A DNA stretch of 64,000 bases, taken from an uncultured Campylobacter sp. (GTDB taxonomy: Bacteria > Campylobacterota > Campylobacteria > Campylobacterales > Campylobacteraceae). The stretch spans positions 372,001-436,000 of the forward strand of contig NZ_CALGPY010000005.1 in NCBI RefSeq assembly GCF_937959485.1, read 5' to 3'. The position numbers were made by a program, and so were the translations under genes. Shown here piece by piece: positions 1 to 8,351 of the stretch. Positions within the stretch are counted from its first letter, which is position 1, and every line of letters starts with the position of its first letter. The notes beneath the pieces were generated by a model that saw only the letters and a program-made list of their open reading frames with translations, did not search any database and had not been told where the DNA came from.

Positions 1-78
1 TACATTTTCGTAGTGATGGCCTTTGCAGTAGCGCTCGCTAACCGCGTCCAAAGCTTCCTGCATCGTGATCTGCCTCAT
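1..78 (-). CDS. N-terminus of an unidentified protein (cut by window edge)
   Basis: An ATG at 78 on the minus strand is preceded by an AAGGAT ribosome site and opens 26 codons (MRQITMQEALDAVSERY...) that run off the window start. The fragment has a cysteine and two histidines near its end, but it is too short to assign a family. The following gene upstream (start 1181) is on the same strand about 120 bp away. Confidence 0.5.
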   Translation of the reverse strand, partial: MRQITMQEALDAVSERYCKGHHYENV

Positions 79-200
79 CAGCTATCCTTTAAAATTTCAT
101 TTTAAAATTTTAGTGAAATTTTACGATTTACGCAAGCGCTTAAATTTACGCGCGGATTTGCACACTGCCGATGTGTTTTAAAGCGCCGCGCCGACGAGCG

Positions 201-1181
201 CTAAATTTCAGCCGCCGTCCACTCGCCTAAAATTTTACCAAAATCCTCTATCGTCGCGGCGAAATCATACTCAAGCTTGCTTTGCTTTTGCGCGATCTGC
301 TTTAGCGCCGTCAAAAAATATTCGCCCATCTTTCGCTTTTGCTCCATGGGCGCTAGCTCGCTAAACTCGCGCTCGAAATGTATCAGTGCGCCCGTTTTGC
401 CCGTGTCTTTTCTAAACGGCGAATACTCAAATCTATTTCGCAAAAAGTAGCCGCCCGCGCGCCTCTGCTCCTCGCTCATCATTTCGTGTATCAGCTCCCA
501 TGCGCGCTGCGAGCTTAGGCGCGGCTTATCGGGCGCGATGATGTAGTTTGTTTTGCAGCCGTCATCCGAGAAGCTAAATGCGCACGATAGCTTGATATAG
601 TTGATCGCGCAGCCGTAAATTTTAGGGCGCATTTTAGCGTTAAGCGCCGGTTGTAGATCCGCAAAGAGGCTTTCTGTCACAGCGCGCGAGCTCTCGTAGC
701 AGTTGCTAATAGCGCGCGTGATGCGGATGGGATTTTTGGCTATCCAGTTGCGCTGGCTGTTTAGCTTGAGGTCACAAATGTCCTCTTTTACGGGACGTGC
801 GAGCGTTTTGCCCGCCGCATCCGGGCTTTCGTGAAAGAACGTATCGCCGTCTTGCATCGTAAGCCCCGTTTTGCGTTTCGACCACGTAGCTTCTACAAAG
901 CGCGCCTCGCCGTGTGTATTTAAAAAATAGGTCATCGCATAGCTGTTGTAAAATTTCCCGCGCAGCGCCTCTAAGCTCTCGCGCTCGCCCCAGCCTACGA
1001 TCGCTAGGCATTCGCAAATTTTAACGGCCCTGTTCCACTCGCTAGCGTTTTTATAAAAGGCGTAGCGGTCAAATTCGCCTAGCAGCCGCTCGCGAATTAA
1101 AATTCGATCCCAAGCGCGCAGAAAAATTTCTAGTTCGGCGAGGTTTTCTATTTCGTAAATTCGCTCTAAAATTTCGTTCAT
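201..1181 (-). CDS. Hypothetical protein, 326 aa
   Basis: I do not recognise this protein. It is soluble-looking, without a signal peptide or membrane segment, rich in Arg, Glu and aromatic residues, and has about six scattered cysteines with no obvious metal motif. The N-terminal 45 residues are Glu/Leu/Ile-rich and helical; a second helical stretch lies near residues 285-320. The start is supported by AAAGGTCGATA just before the ATG. Codon use resembles the neighbours and there is no RAATTY-rich linker. Stop lies about 120 bp before the next minus-strand gene, hisIE is 107 bp upstream. Function unknown. Confidence 0.7.
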   Translation of the reverse strand: MNEILERIYEIENLAELEIFLRAWDRILIRERLLGEFDRYAFYKNASEWNRAVKICECLAIVGWGERESLEALRGKFYNSYAMTYFLNTHGEARFVEATWSKRKTGLTMQDGDTFFHESPDAAGKTLARPVKEDICDLKLNSQRNWIAKNPIRITRAISNCYESSRAVTESLFADLQPALNAKMRPKIYGCAINYIKLSCAFSFSDDGCKTNYIIAPDKPRLSSQRAWELIHEMMSEEQRRAGGYFLRNRFEYSPFRKDTGKTGALIHFEREFSELAPMEQKRKMGEYFLTALKQIAQKQSKLEYDFAATIEDFGKILGEWTAAEI

Positions 1182-1288
1182 TATCGACCTTTAAATTTGC
1201 GTTTACAGCGTAAAATCGCCTTTGAGTTTTACGGCTCGCTTCAGGCGTGCTTTGCTCTAAATAAACTCGCGGTCGCCGCAAGGCAGAA

Positions 1289-2302
1289 TTAGCTTTTTTC
1301 ACGGCGACGCTTTTCTTCAATGCCGCTTTGTCCTTGCCTGCGCGCTAGCTCGTCAAGCAGGGCGTCCGGGTGGATATTGTGCGCCGCAAGTGCGAGCAGA
1401 AGGTGAAATAAAAGATCCGCTCCCTCGTAAATCACGTCGTATCGCGGCTCGCCCGCTCTGTGTTCGCCGAAGCCCTCGTGCGCGACGTCTACGTAAAGCT
1501 CGCTACGCGAGAGGTCCTTGCACGCCAGTGCGAACTCGCACGCCTCCTCGGCGATCTTTTTGAGATAGGCGTTTTCGCCCTTCGCGTAGAGCGAGGCGAC
1601 GTAGGAGAGCGCAGGCTCACCGTTTAGCTTGCGATCCAAGCAGACGTGATAAATTTCGTCCAAAATGCCGTATGGGTTTTTTTCTGCGGAGCTTTCGAGC
1701 GCGGAATTTTGCGCGGCGGCGTCTAAATTTTGCTCGCTGCGCTCTGCGGCGGAATTTGTGAACACAGAATTCGTCGCAGCGGGGCTTTGCATTACAGAAT
1801 TTTGCTTACCGCAGGAATCGGTAGAATTTTTGGGCGTTAAATTCTGCAAGCCGTTGCAGGAAGCGGAATTCTGCTCTGCGCGGGAATTTGCGGAATTTTT
1901 CTGCGCGAGAGTGGTTGCAGATCCGTACTCTGAGAAATTTCCCGTGCCGCAAGCGTTCGAACTATCGAAATTTTCGCCGCCTTTTTGTAGCGAAATCTCT
2001 TTGAAAAAACAGCTTCGCGAGCCCGTGTGGCAGGCGGATCCGCCGCACTGCTCGACTTTAAGTAGCAGCGCGTCGTTATCGCAGTCTAAAAACGCCTCTC
2101 GCACGAGCTGAACGTGCCCGCTGCTCTCGCCCTTTTTCCAGATACGCCCCTTGCTGCGCGAAAAGTAGTGCGCGTAGCCGGTGCTCAGTGTTAAATTTAA
2201 TGCTTCTTCATTCATATACGCGAGCATCAAAACCGCGCCGTCACCCGCGTCCTGCACGATCGTGGGGAGCAGCCCGCCTAATTTTTGCCAATCTACCTTC
2301 AT
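1289..2302 (-). CDS. hisIE: Bifunctional phosphoribosyl-AMP cyclohydrolase / phosphoribosyl-ATP diphosphatase
   Basis: Catalyses steps two and three of histidine synthesis (PR-ATP to PR-AMP, then ring opening to ProFAR). The HisI domain is residues 1-105, with the DCDNDALLLKVEQ metal region and Cys ligands in CGGSACHTGSRSC. The HisE domain is about 211-337, with the EEACEF helix and a conserved EGADLLFH helix. Between them residues 108-208 are a low-complexity Asn/Ser/Ala/Gln linker encoded by RAATTY-rich DNA; a normal fusion is around 100 residues shorter. HisE also carries an unusual roughly 25-residue insert (SELYVDVAHEGFGEHRAGEP). AAGGATCAAAG precedes the ATG. No other his genes are adjacent. 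Confidence 0.95.
   Translation of the reverse strand: MKVDWQKLGGLLPTIVQDAGDGAVLMLAYMNEEALNLTLSTGYAHYFSRSKGRIWKKGESSGHVQLVREAFLDCDNDALLLKVEQCGGSACHTGSRSCFFKEISLQKGGENFDSSNACGTGNFSEYGSATTLAQKNSANSRAEQNSASCNGLQNLTPKNSTDSCGKQNSVMQSPAATNSVFTNSAAERSEQNLDAAAQNSALESSAEKNPYGILDEIYHVCLDRKLNGEPALSYVASLYAKGENAYLKKIAEEACEFALACKDLSRSELYVDVAHEGFGEHRAGEPRYDVIYEGADLLFHLLLALAAHNIHPDALLDELARRQGQSGIEEKRRREKS
1704..1973. repeat. RAATTY cluster encoding the HisIE linker
   Basis: Twelve RAATTY hexamers start at 1704, 1725, 1752, 1767, 1797, 1824, 1839, 1866, 1884, 1893, 1935 and 1968. About 0.3 would be expected by chance in 270 bp of balanced composition. On the coding strand most read as CAAAATTC-type words (Gln-Asn-Ser), giving the QNS/KNS periodicity of the linker. 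Confidence 0.9.
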
Positions 2303-2607
2303 CTTTGATCCTTAGTTTACGAAGTCGCGCGCCTTAAATTTAGCCGCCGCACGCGGAATTTGAGTTATGAATTTACGAAGCGGCGAGCCTCGTAAATTTA
2401 AAGAGTAAACCTGGCGGCTAAATTTTAAGCGACCGCTAGGCTTAAGCTGCGACGAGTGTGAGTTTTGCTAATCGCGAGCAATCGCGCTCGTCGCTAATAT
2501 TAACTTGCGAAATCGCGAGTTAAGTTTATGCGCCCGGAGCGGGCTTGCTTTAAATCTCGCTATTAAATTTAGTTCGCGAAATCGGGGCGTATAGTCCGCC
2601 TGAAATT
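2303..2607. other. Intergenic region without a gene
   Basis: About 300 bp of spacer between hisIE and the SPFH gene. It holds several AAATTT words and repeated GCGAAATCG/GCGAG-type fragments, but no supported open frame, RNA gene or clear terminator. Confidence 0.6.
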
Positions 2608-3687
2608 TTAATTTTCCCGCTCGATGGCGCTTTGCTTTGCTTTATCTTTCGTATCGACCCAGATATTAGGCACCGCGCCGCCAGGAGTTAGGAAAATTTT
2701 CGCGTCGCTGTTTTCGCGCAACGCCTCGTTAAATTTAGCCTGCGTCTCGATCTGCTTGAGGCTTAAAAGATTTGCGTCCAAGCTCTTCGCGATCTCTTTG
2801 TTAGCGTAGGCTTGCGCGTCGGCTTCGATCTTAGCGGCATCGGCACGACCTTGAGCCTCGATTTTGACGGCGTCTGCGTTACCTTTGGCAAGAGCAGCCC
2901 TTTTAAGCGCCTCTTGATTTGCGCGCTCGACCTCGTATTTAGTGCGCTCAGCCTCTTGCTTGGCGATCTGCACGCGCTCGATCTGCTCTTTTACCTTCGC
3001 CGGCAAAATGATCTCGCGAAGCTGCACGGCTAGCAGATCTACGGGTAAATTCGGCAGTGCTTCGATATTTTTGCGGATGCCGTCGTCGATCGCTTTAGCG
3101 ATCTCGTCGCGTTTGGTAGGCAGCTCTTCGGCGGCATAGTTTCCAATAACGCTACGCACGACGTCCTTTACGCGCGGATCGATGATCTTATCCTCCCACA
3201 AAAAGCCCCACTCGGCGATCGTGTTGGGCGCCGTGGCTTCATTGAGCCTGTATTGCACGGTGATGTCGATGCTGACGGGCAAATTTCGCGAGTCTAGCAC
3301 CGAGAGCGAGTTTTTGCTGATGATACCGCCCGCGGTGCCGCTTTTAGTAGCGATACCCGCGCTCATATCTTCGCTGCTGGTGTAGTTGATGATACGTGTG
3401 CGAGTATCTACGACGAATACATCCTGTATGAACGGCACAAAAAAATGAAGTCCCGCGCCAAGAGGCGTCGGATCGTATTTGCCTAAATTTGACTTGATCC
3501 CCACCTCGCCGGATTGGATCGTGACGAAGGGTTTTGAGATCACTAGTAGCGCGATTATCGCGATAATTGCGTAAATCACGCCGCTAAACTTGCCCATTCC
3601 TCCAAAATTAGGAATTTTAAAATTTAAATTCCCGCCTTTTTTATCGCCATTTTTCTTATTAAAATAATCATTCAAATCCGCTGGCAT
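2608..3687 (-). CDS. SPFH/band-7 (prohibitin/HflK-HflC-like) membrane protein
   Basis: A 359-residue membrane-anchored scaffold protein. Residues about 32-52 form one transmembrane helix (VIYAIIAIIALLVISKPFV). The band-7 domain follows (VTIQSGEVGIKSNLGKY onwards), and residues about 235-310 form an Ala/Glu/Lys-rich coiled coil (AKQEAERTKYEVERANQEA). Family members assemble into rings that organise membrane proteases or microdomains; the particular partner here is unknown. AAGGAC precedes the ATG. It lies 8 bp downstream of ilvE on the same strand, so the two are likely co-transcribed; the same pair is adjacent in C. jejuni. Confidence 0.88.
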   Translation of the reverse strand: MPADLNDYFNKKNGDKKGGNLNFKIPNFGGMGKFSGVIYAIIAIIALLVISKPFVTIQSGEVGIKSNLGKYDPTPLGAGLHFFVPFIQDVFVVDTRTRIINYTSSEDMSAGIATKSGTAGGIISKNSLSVLDSRNLPVSIDITVQYRLNEATAPNTIAEWGFLWEDKIIDPRVKDVVRSVIGNYAAEELPTKRDEIAKAIDDGIRKNIEALPNLPVDLLAVQLREIILPAKVKEQIERVQIAKQEAERTKYEVERANQEALKRAALAKGNADAVKIEAQGRADAAKIEADAQAYANKEIAKSLDANLLSLKQIETQAKFNEALRENSDAKIFLTPGGAVPNIWVDTKDKAKQSAIEREN

Positions 3688-3695
3688 GCGCGTCC

Positions 3696-4622
3696 TTATT
3701 TAACGTATGTGAGCCAGTGCTCAAATTTAGGGTCTTTGCCCGTGACCACCGCGAAATACGCCTTTTGCAAGCGGCTCGTGATCTCGCCCATCTCGCCCTT
3801 GCCGATGATCCTACCGTCTATGTTGCTAATCGGCGTGACCTCCGCGGCGGTGCCGGTGAAAAACGCCTCGTCCGCCGCATAGAGCTGATCGCGAGCGATA
3901 CGCTCTCTGCGGACTTCGTAGCCCAAGCTGTGCGCGATTTCTATGACTGAGTTTTGAGTGATGCTCTCTAGGCTGGTGTCGTTAGGCGGAGTGATGATGA
4001 CGCCCTCTTTTACGATAAATAGGCACTCGCCCGGCCCCTCCGCGACGAAGCCCTGCGGATCGAGCAGTATCGCCTCATCGTATCCCGCATCGACCGCTTC
4101 GAAATTTGCCATCTGCGAGTTGAAATAATTCGCGCTCGCTTTGGCTTTTGCCATCATCGAAAATTGCGCGGGCTTTATCCACGATGAAATTTTGGCTTTG
4201 ATACCCTTGCGTAGAGCCTCTTCGCCCATATACGCGCCCCATTGCCACGCTGCGACGATGACGTTTACCGGGCAGTTCGTAGATGAAACACCCATCGAGC
4301 CGTAGCCGAAGTACGCTAGCGGGCGAATATAGACGGTCTGATCGAAGCGGTTTTTCGCGACGACGTCGATCTGGGCCTGACGAAGTTGCTCGAAGCTAAA
4401 CGGAAGCTTGATTAGGCAGAGTTTTGCCGAAATTTCAAGACGGGCAGTGTGCTCATCCAAGCGGAAAATCGCGTAGCCTTTGTCGGTTTTATAGGCGCGC
4501 ACGCCTTCAAATACGGCGTTTCCATAGTGCAAAGAGTGCGTCAAAACGTGAGTAGTGGCCTCTGCCCAAGGGATTAGCTTGCCGTCTTTCCAGATGAGCT
4601 CGGCCTCTTGAATTTGTGCCAT
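3696..4622 (-). CDS. ilvE: Branched-chain amino-acid aminotransferase
   Basis: PLP-dependent class IV aminotransferase that makes or degrades Val, Leu and Ile by exchange with 2-oxoglutarate/glutamate. The 308-residue length is normal. Signatures include HSLHYGNAVFEGVRAY near residue 30, the active-site lysine region MAKAKASANYFNSQMA, the GYDEAILLD strand, and EAFFTGTAAEVTPI near the cofactor-phosphate site. AAAGGATCAAAAA precedes the ATG. It is the promoter-proximal gene of a two-gene unit with the SPFH protein. Confidence 0.97.
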   Translation of the reverse strand: MAQIQEAELIWKDGKLIPWAEATTHVLTHSLHYGNAVFEGVRAYKTDKGYAIFRLDEHTARLEISAKLCLIKLPFSFEQLRQAQIDVVAKNRFDQTVYIRPLAYFGYGSMGVSSTNCPVNVIVAAWQWGAYMGEEALRKGIKAKISSWIKPAQFSMMAKAKASANYFNSQMANFEAVDAGYDEAILLDPQGFVAEGPGECLFIVKEGVIITPPNDTSLESITQNSVIEIAHSLGYEVRRERIARDQLYAADEAFFTGTAAEVTPISNIDGRIIGKGEMGEITSRLQKAYFAVVTGKDPKFEHWLTYVK

Positions 4623-5103
4623 TTTTTGATCCTTTTGTTTAAAATTTAATCTGCGATTTTAGCTAAAACAATATTAATTTCTAAGAAATTCTATCGGTTG
4701 GGCATCCGGTGCGGCAGGCGAAATTCCGTCCGCAAAATTTAAGGCGATTTGCACCGCTAAATTTTGCTTTTTAAAATTTAGCGGCGCGGAGTAAAGAGCT
4801 GCGAATTTCAGATTTCGTGCGGATAAAATTCCGCGCCGTTTGGCTAGCGCGTGAAATTTTATGCGGGCACGGAGGAAAAGGCACGGCGAGGATAGAATCC
4901 CATCCTCCGTATCTATGCAGCGGATAAAATTTTACCCGAGTAATAGTCGCGAATAAATTTTACGCTCGTGCCGTAGAATAAAATTTCACAGATAAAATTT
5001 CAAAAGCAAATTTTATCGAGATCTTCGTAGGATCAGCAAATTTACCCTACCGCGAATAAAATTTTGCCGCAGAATTTCAAGCTTTTTGATCCAAGCTCGC
5101 CTC
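4623..5103. other. RAATTY-saturated intergenic region
   Basis: About 480 bp between ilvE and pldA with no credible gene. I count 17 RAATTY hexamers between about 4680 and 5113, mostly in GATAAAATTT-type contexts and in both AAATTT and GAATTT/AAATTC forms. The chance expectation is below one. No terminator with a T-tract was identified. Confidence 0.7.
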
Positions 5104-6243
5104 TTAAAATTCTACGAAAGAAAGTCCGATGCCGATCTTATTGACGCTGCGTTTGTAGTCCGCGAGGCTCTCGCCGTAGCCGTTGAAGTAGCGCAGATAG
5201 CCGTAAAATCCGCTATTAAAGATCGGGAAGCTGTAGTTCAGCTCGATCGCGCCGCGGTTACTGCCGTCAAAATGGAGGTTGTTTCGCCACAGAGCGCTAA
5301 GTCGCTGCTTGCCGAAGGTGTATGACGCGCGCAGATCGCCGTAGCCCATATAATCCGCGATGTCCTCGTTCGTGCGGTCCAGCCAAAAGGCATACCACGC
5401 CCTAGGCGTGATCGAAAATCCGCCCGCGCTCCACGTGCTTTGGACGTAGGCTTTGTTCCACGAGCGCGATTCTGCGCCGCCTTTGCCGTTTGATTCGTGC
5501 AGAGCGCCTATCTTTAGCTCATCCGCAAACGGTACCGGTGCGCTAACGTAGAGCTCGGGGCGGTAGTTACTCTCGCGAAAGGGGGCGCTATCCTGCGTGA
5601 TCTGCCACCAGGAATTTTGCGCGTAAGCGAATGAAAATTTCTCTCCAAGGCCCAGCGCGTCGTAAGTAATCGGCCGCTCAAAGCTAAACTCAAAATGCAG
5701 CTCATCCGCCTTGCGATCAGGTTTTTTGCTAAAATCGTGAGTAAAGAGCATATAGATCGGCTCGTAGTATTTAAGCCCTAAAAATCCGAAATTTCGGCCA
5801 TTTTGCTCGCTTTGCGGCGCGGAATTTGATGCAGTGGAATTCTGCGAGAGCGAGGCGGAATTCGATGATGCTAAATTTGACGCGGAGCCTGACGCAGCCG
5901 AGCCTGCGTCTGCGAAATTTGACGAAGTGGAATTTGGCTCGACAGGTTTTGGCGCAGCGGAATTTTGTGCGAAAGAATTTTGCGGCAGCGCAGAGCTTAA
6001 AATGGCGGTATCGTCGTGCGCAGCGCGGTTTTCTGCAGACGAGGTAGAATTTTTTGCTGAATTTCGGCGCGACTTTTCGCCGCTTTCCGCTAGACTTGCC
6101 GCGGCGATCTTTTTGTAATAGATCATCGCGTTTTTGTAATCGCCCTTGGCCTCGTATTCGCTAGCCTTTGCGTATAGCTCGGATAGATCTTGCGCGGCTA
6201 GGCTCATGGTGCAAAACGCGAATGCTAAAGCTTTAAATTTCAT
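5104..6243 (-). CDS. pldA: Outer-membrane phospholipase A (OMPLA)
   Basis: Calcium-dependent outer-membrane acylhydrolase of phospholipids. Residues 1-17 are a signal peptide, 20-50 a helical TPR-like segment, and about 55-150 an Asn/Ser/Ala linker encoded by RAATTY-rich DNA. The 12-strand barrel domain starts near residue 155. The catalytic triad is visible: His249 and Ser251 in GALHESNGKGG and Asn263 in SRSWNKAY, matching the E. coli spacing His142-Ser144-Asn156. The protein ends in Phe, as expected for outer-membrane barrels. It overlaps mobA by 11 bp; mobA and pldA are also neighbours in C. jejuni. Confidence 0.95.
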   Translation of the reverse strand: MKFKALAFAFCTMSLAAQDLSELYAKASEYEAKGDYKNAMIYYKKIAAASLAESGEKSRRNSAKNSTSSAENRAAHDDTAILSSALPQNSFAQNSAAPKPVEPNSTSSNFADAGSAASGSASNLASSNSASLSQNSTASNSAPQSEQNGRNFGFLGLKYYEPIYMLFTHDFSKKPDRKADELHFEFSFERPITYDALGLGEKFSFAYAQNSWWQITQDSAPFRESNYRPELYVSAPVPFADELKIGALHESNGKGGAESRSWNKAYVQSTWSAGGFSITPRAWYAFWLDRTNEDIADYMGYGDLRASYTFGKQRLSALWRNNLHFDGSNRGAIELNYSFPIFNSGFYGYLRYFNGYGESLADYKRSVNKIGIGLSFVEF

Positions 6244-6778
6244 CTACGCCCTTTAAATCGTTTTGATAATTTATATTTAAAAACTGCTCTTTGTTTTTGA
6301 AATTTAGCACTTTGGAATTTGCAGATCCGATGAGCGCGCCGATCTTATGCTCTTTCGCGCGGTAGAGCTCAAGCGCGCGCGGAGCGAGATCCGCGTCAAA
6401 AAATCCGCACAGGCTATGTCTGTGCAGGTCATCGCCCGCTACGCAAATTTGCCCCTCCTGCTCTCTAAGCGCGCGAATGGTGGAAATTTCCACAAATGGC
6501 ATATCGGCGGGGATGATAAAAATGCGCTCGCCGCTAAATGGTTTCAGCGCCGAATACAGCGCGCCCATCGGCGAAAAATCCTCAAATTCATCGTAAATCA
6601 TAGGAAGCGGCGGGTTAAATTTAGGGCTTTTGGCGCAGGCGAAAACCCGCTCAAACTCGCGGCTTAAGCGCGAGAAAAGAAAGTGCGTCATGCTGGGATG
6701 CCCGCGAAATGGAAACAGCGTTTTGTCGCTGCCGAAACGCGAGCTTTTGCCGCCACAGAGAATGACGCAGGTTTTCAT
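6233..6778 (-). CDS. mobA: Molybdenum cofactor guanylyltransferase
   Basis: Transfers GMP from GTP to molybdopterin to make the MGD cofactor of formate dehydrogenase, nitrate reductase and similar enzymes. The nucleotide-binding N-terminus MKTCVILCGGKSSRFGSDK has the family LxGGxSxRxGxDK form, and FIIPADMPF supplies the metal-binding Asp region. I place the start at 6778; an in-frame ATG seven codons upstream at 6799 also exists, and neither has a strong ribosome site. The 181-residue length is normal. Translation probably couples to pldA. Confidence 0.93.
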   Translation of the reverse strand: MKTCVILCGGKSSRFGSDKTLFPFRGHPSMTHFLFSRLSREFERVFACAKSPKFNPPLPMIYDEFEDFSPMGALYSALKPFSGERIFIIPADMPFVEISTIRALREQEGQICVAGDDLHRHSLCGFFDADLAPRALELYRAKEHKIGALIGSANSKVLNFKNKEQFLNINYQNDLKGVDEI

Positions 6779-6860
6779 CGAAATTTCACCGGCTTTCATC
6801 GATCTTTATCGCGGCGAAATTTTAAATTTGAAAGTAAAATTTGAAAGAAGTGCGGACATA

Positions 6861-7637
6861 TCAGTCTTTTTGCATATATTTAGCTTTGCCAAGGGCGTTA
6901 TTTGCGATGAACTGATAAAGGCTCGGCGCCTGAAGCTTGGCTAGCTCGGGGTATTTGGCTTTAAGCGTCTTCCAGATGTCGTAGACTCGCATACCGCTTG
7001 CGTAAAGCTTCATAATCTCGCTAAAATGCGGATCGTAAAGGCTCGGCTTTTTATACAGCGAGAGTTTGCGGTCGGTATCCAGCACCGCGTTTGCCTCGAT
7101 AAAAGCCGCCAGATCGCGCTCGCTTACTTTAGCAAAATCCTTTTCGTAATGAGCTTTCATATATTTTAAAATTTCTTTATTGCTAACGCCTTGGAAGTGC
7201 ATTTTTTTGATCTCGAAGCGATATGCGTATAAAAAGTCTTCGCTTTTTTTGGCGGTTGCGCGAAGTCTTGCTTTTTCATCTTTGAACGTCACGGAGATGA
7301 AGTGCGTAAGCCCGGGCGCAGTAACGGCGTTTTTGAACGCTTCGTCCTCCTCGCCGATCTTTTTTAGGATCGCCTTGACGGTGTAGCCCTCGGCGATAAG
7401 GTTTGAAATTTTATCTTTATAAGGTTTGTAGTCGAATCGCACGCGCCTAAAGCCCGTCTCGACGCTGATTTTTTTGTAGATCCTCGCATGCTCTCTAGAT
7501 GTAAAATACCTCGATTTCAGCCCTTTGCGGATTTGTTCGGCAACCGCGGTAAAATCGTCATAATCGGCGATGGACGCGATTAATTCCTTTTCGTTTACGA
7601 CCCTGCCGTTAACGACCGCGATGGTAATGACCTTCAT
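6861..7637 (-). CDS. Hypothetical basic protein, about 258 aa
   Basis: Unrecognised. The start at 7637 (MKVITIAVVNGRVVNEKELI) has an excellent AAAGGAGAAAAT site; an ATG eight codons upstream lacks one. The protein is Lys/Tyr-rich, cytoplasmic and helical, with three related segments of form F-x2-I-x4-A-x-G-x2-V-x2-I-x2-x-L (for example KISNLIAEGYTVKAILKKI, KKMHFQGVSNKEILKYM and IMKLYASGMRVYDIWKTL). These look like repeated helix-turn-helix-like units and may bind nucleic acid; that is inference. It stands alone between mobA and a YgbA-family gene. Confidence 0.75.
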   Translation of the reverse strand: MKVITIAVVNGRVVNEKELIASIADYDDFTAVAEQIRKGLKSRYFTSREHARIYKKISVETGFRRVRFDYKPYKDKISNLIAEGYTVKAILKKIGEEDEAFKNAVTAPGLTHFISVTFKDEKARLRATAKKSEDFLYAYRFEIKKMHFQGVSNKEILKYMKAHYEKDFAKVSERDLAAFIEANAVLDTDRKLSLYKKPSLYDPHFSEIMKLYASGMRVYDIWKTLKAKYPELAKLQAPSLYQFIANNALGKAKYMQKD

Positions 7638-7890
7638 ATTTTCTCCTTTGATTGGGTACAATTCTAACTTAAAACTATAAACTCAAATTTAATTATTTAT
7701 TATCAAGGATTGCGTAGGATTTGCGTTTGCAAGGTAGAATTTACGCGCTAAGATTTAGCATTTTGATTGATTTTTATATCTTTTTTGTGCTTGTTCTCAC
7801 GCTGCTTTTTTATACTTTTTTGTGTAGAGATGAAGCGGGTTTGCAGAGATAAATTTTACCCGCAAACTCAAGCTAAATTGCCAGCGAAAG

Positions 7891-8250
7891 TTAGCTTTTT
7901 TTAAACGAAAAAAGCTTTTTGATCTTCGTAAGCCCAAGCTTCATGCCGCTATATTTCATCATCTTAGCCATATTCACCCACATTTCGCGCTCGTAGCACG
8001 GATGCGGGCAGTGGTGACAACGCGGTTTTTCGATATGCGGGCAGGCGCGCAGGCGCGCGTAGGCGTAACGTAGCATCCGCTCGCAGTCCGCGCACAGATG
8101 AAAGTGCGTTTGCACGAGCCCCTTATCGTCTTTGTAGTCATGAAGCACGGCACCGTCTTTTTTAGGCGCATCCGCATGCTTGCCATCGCAGTAAATTTGG
8201 ATAAATTTCGTCACCGTGTTTACTTCGTAAATAAATTTTTCGCTAGTCAT
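7891..8250 (-). CDS. YgbA-family (nitrous oxide-stimulated promoter) protein
   Basis: A 119-residue protein with the cysteine pattern of the YgbA family: a CADCERML motif, then CPHIEKPRCHHCPHPCYEREMW, then a MMKYSGMKLGL tail. In E. coli the gene belongs to the NsrR regulon and is linked to growth recovery after nitrosative stress; the molecular activity is not settled. Metal binding by the Cys/His clusters is likely. It stands alone, with about 100 bp to the permease gene upstream and 250 bp to the next gene downstream. Confidence 0.85.
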   Translation of the reverse strand: MTSEKFIYEVNTVTKFIQIYCDGKHADAPKKDGAVLHDYKDDKGLVQTHFHLCADCERMLRYAYARLRACPHIEKPRCHHCPHPCYEREMWVNMAKMMKYSGMKLGLTKIKKLFSFKKS

Positions 8251-8351
8251 ATTTGATCCTTTGGGCGGATTTTATCTAAAAGAGACAAAAATACTCTTGA
8301 GCGCGCTCAAGCTAGAATTTATAGAATTTTAAAATTCCGCGGAATTTCGCT

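Noticed and set aside
1665..2111. 148-codon plus-strand frame rich in Glu/Phe/Ala opposite hisIE
   Set aside because: It is the antisense reading of the RAATTY-rich HisIE linker and flanks; its Glu-Phe repeats come from GAATTT words, and it lacks a ribosome site.
5834..6118. 94-codon plus-strand Glu-Phe-rich frame opposite pldA
   Set aside because: Antisense shadow of the PldA linker, with the same GAATTT-derived repeats and no start signals.
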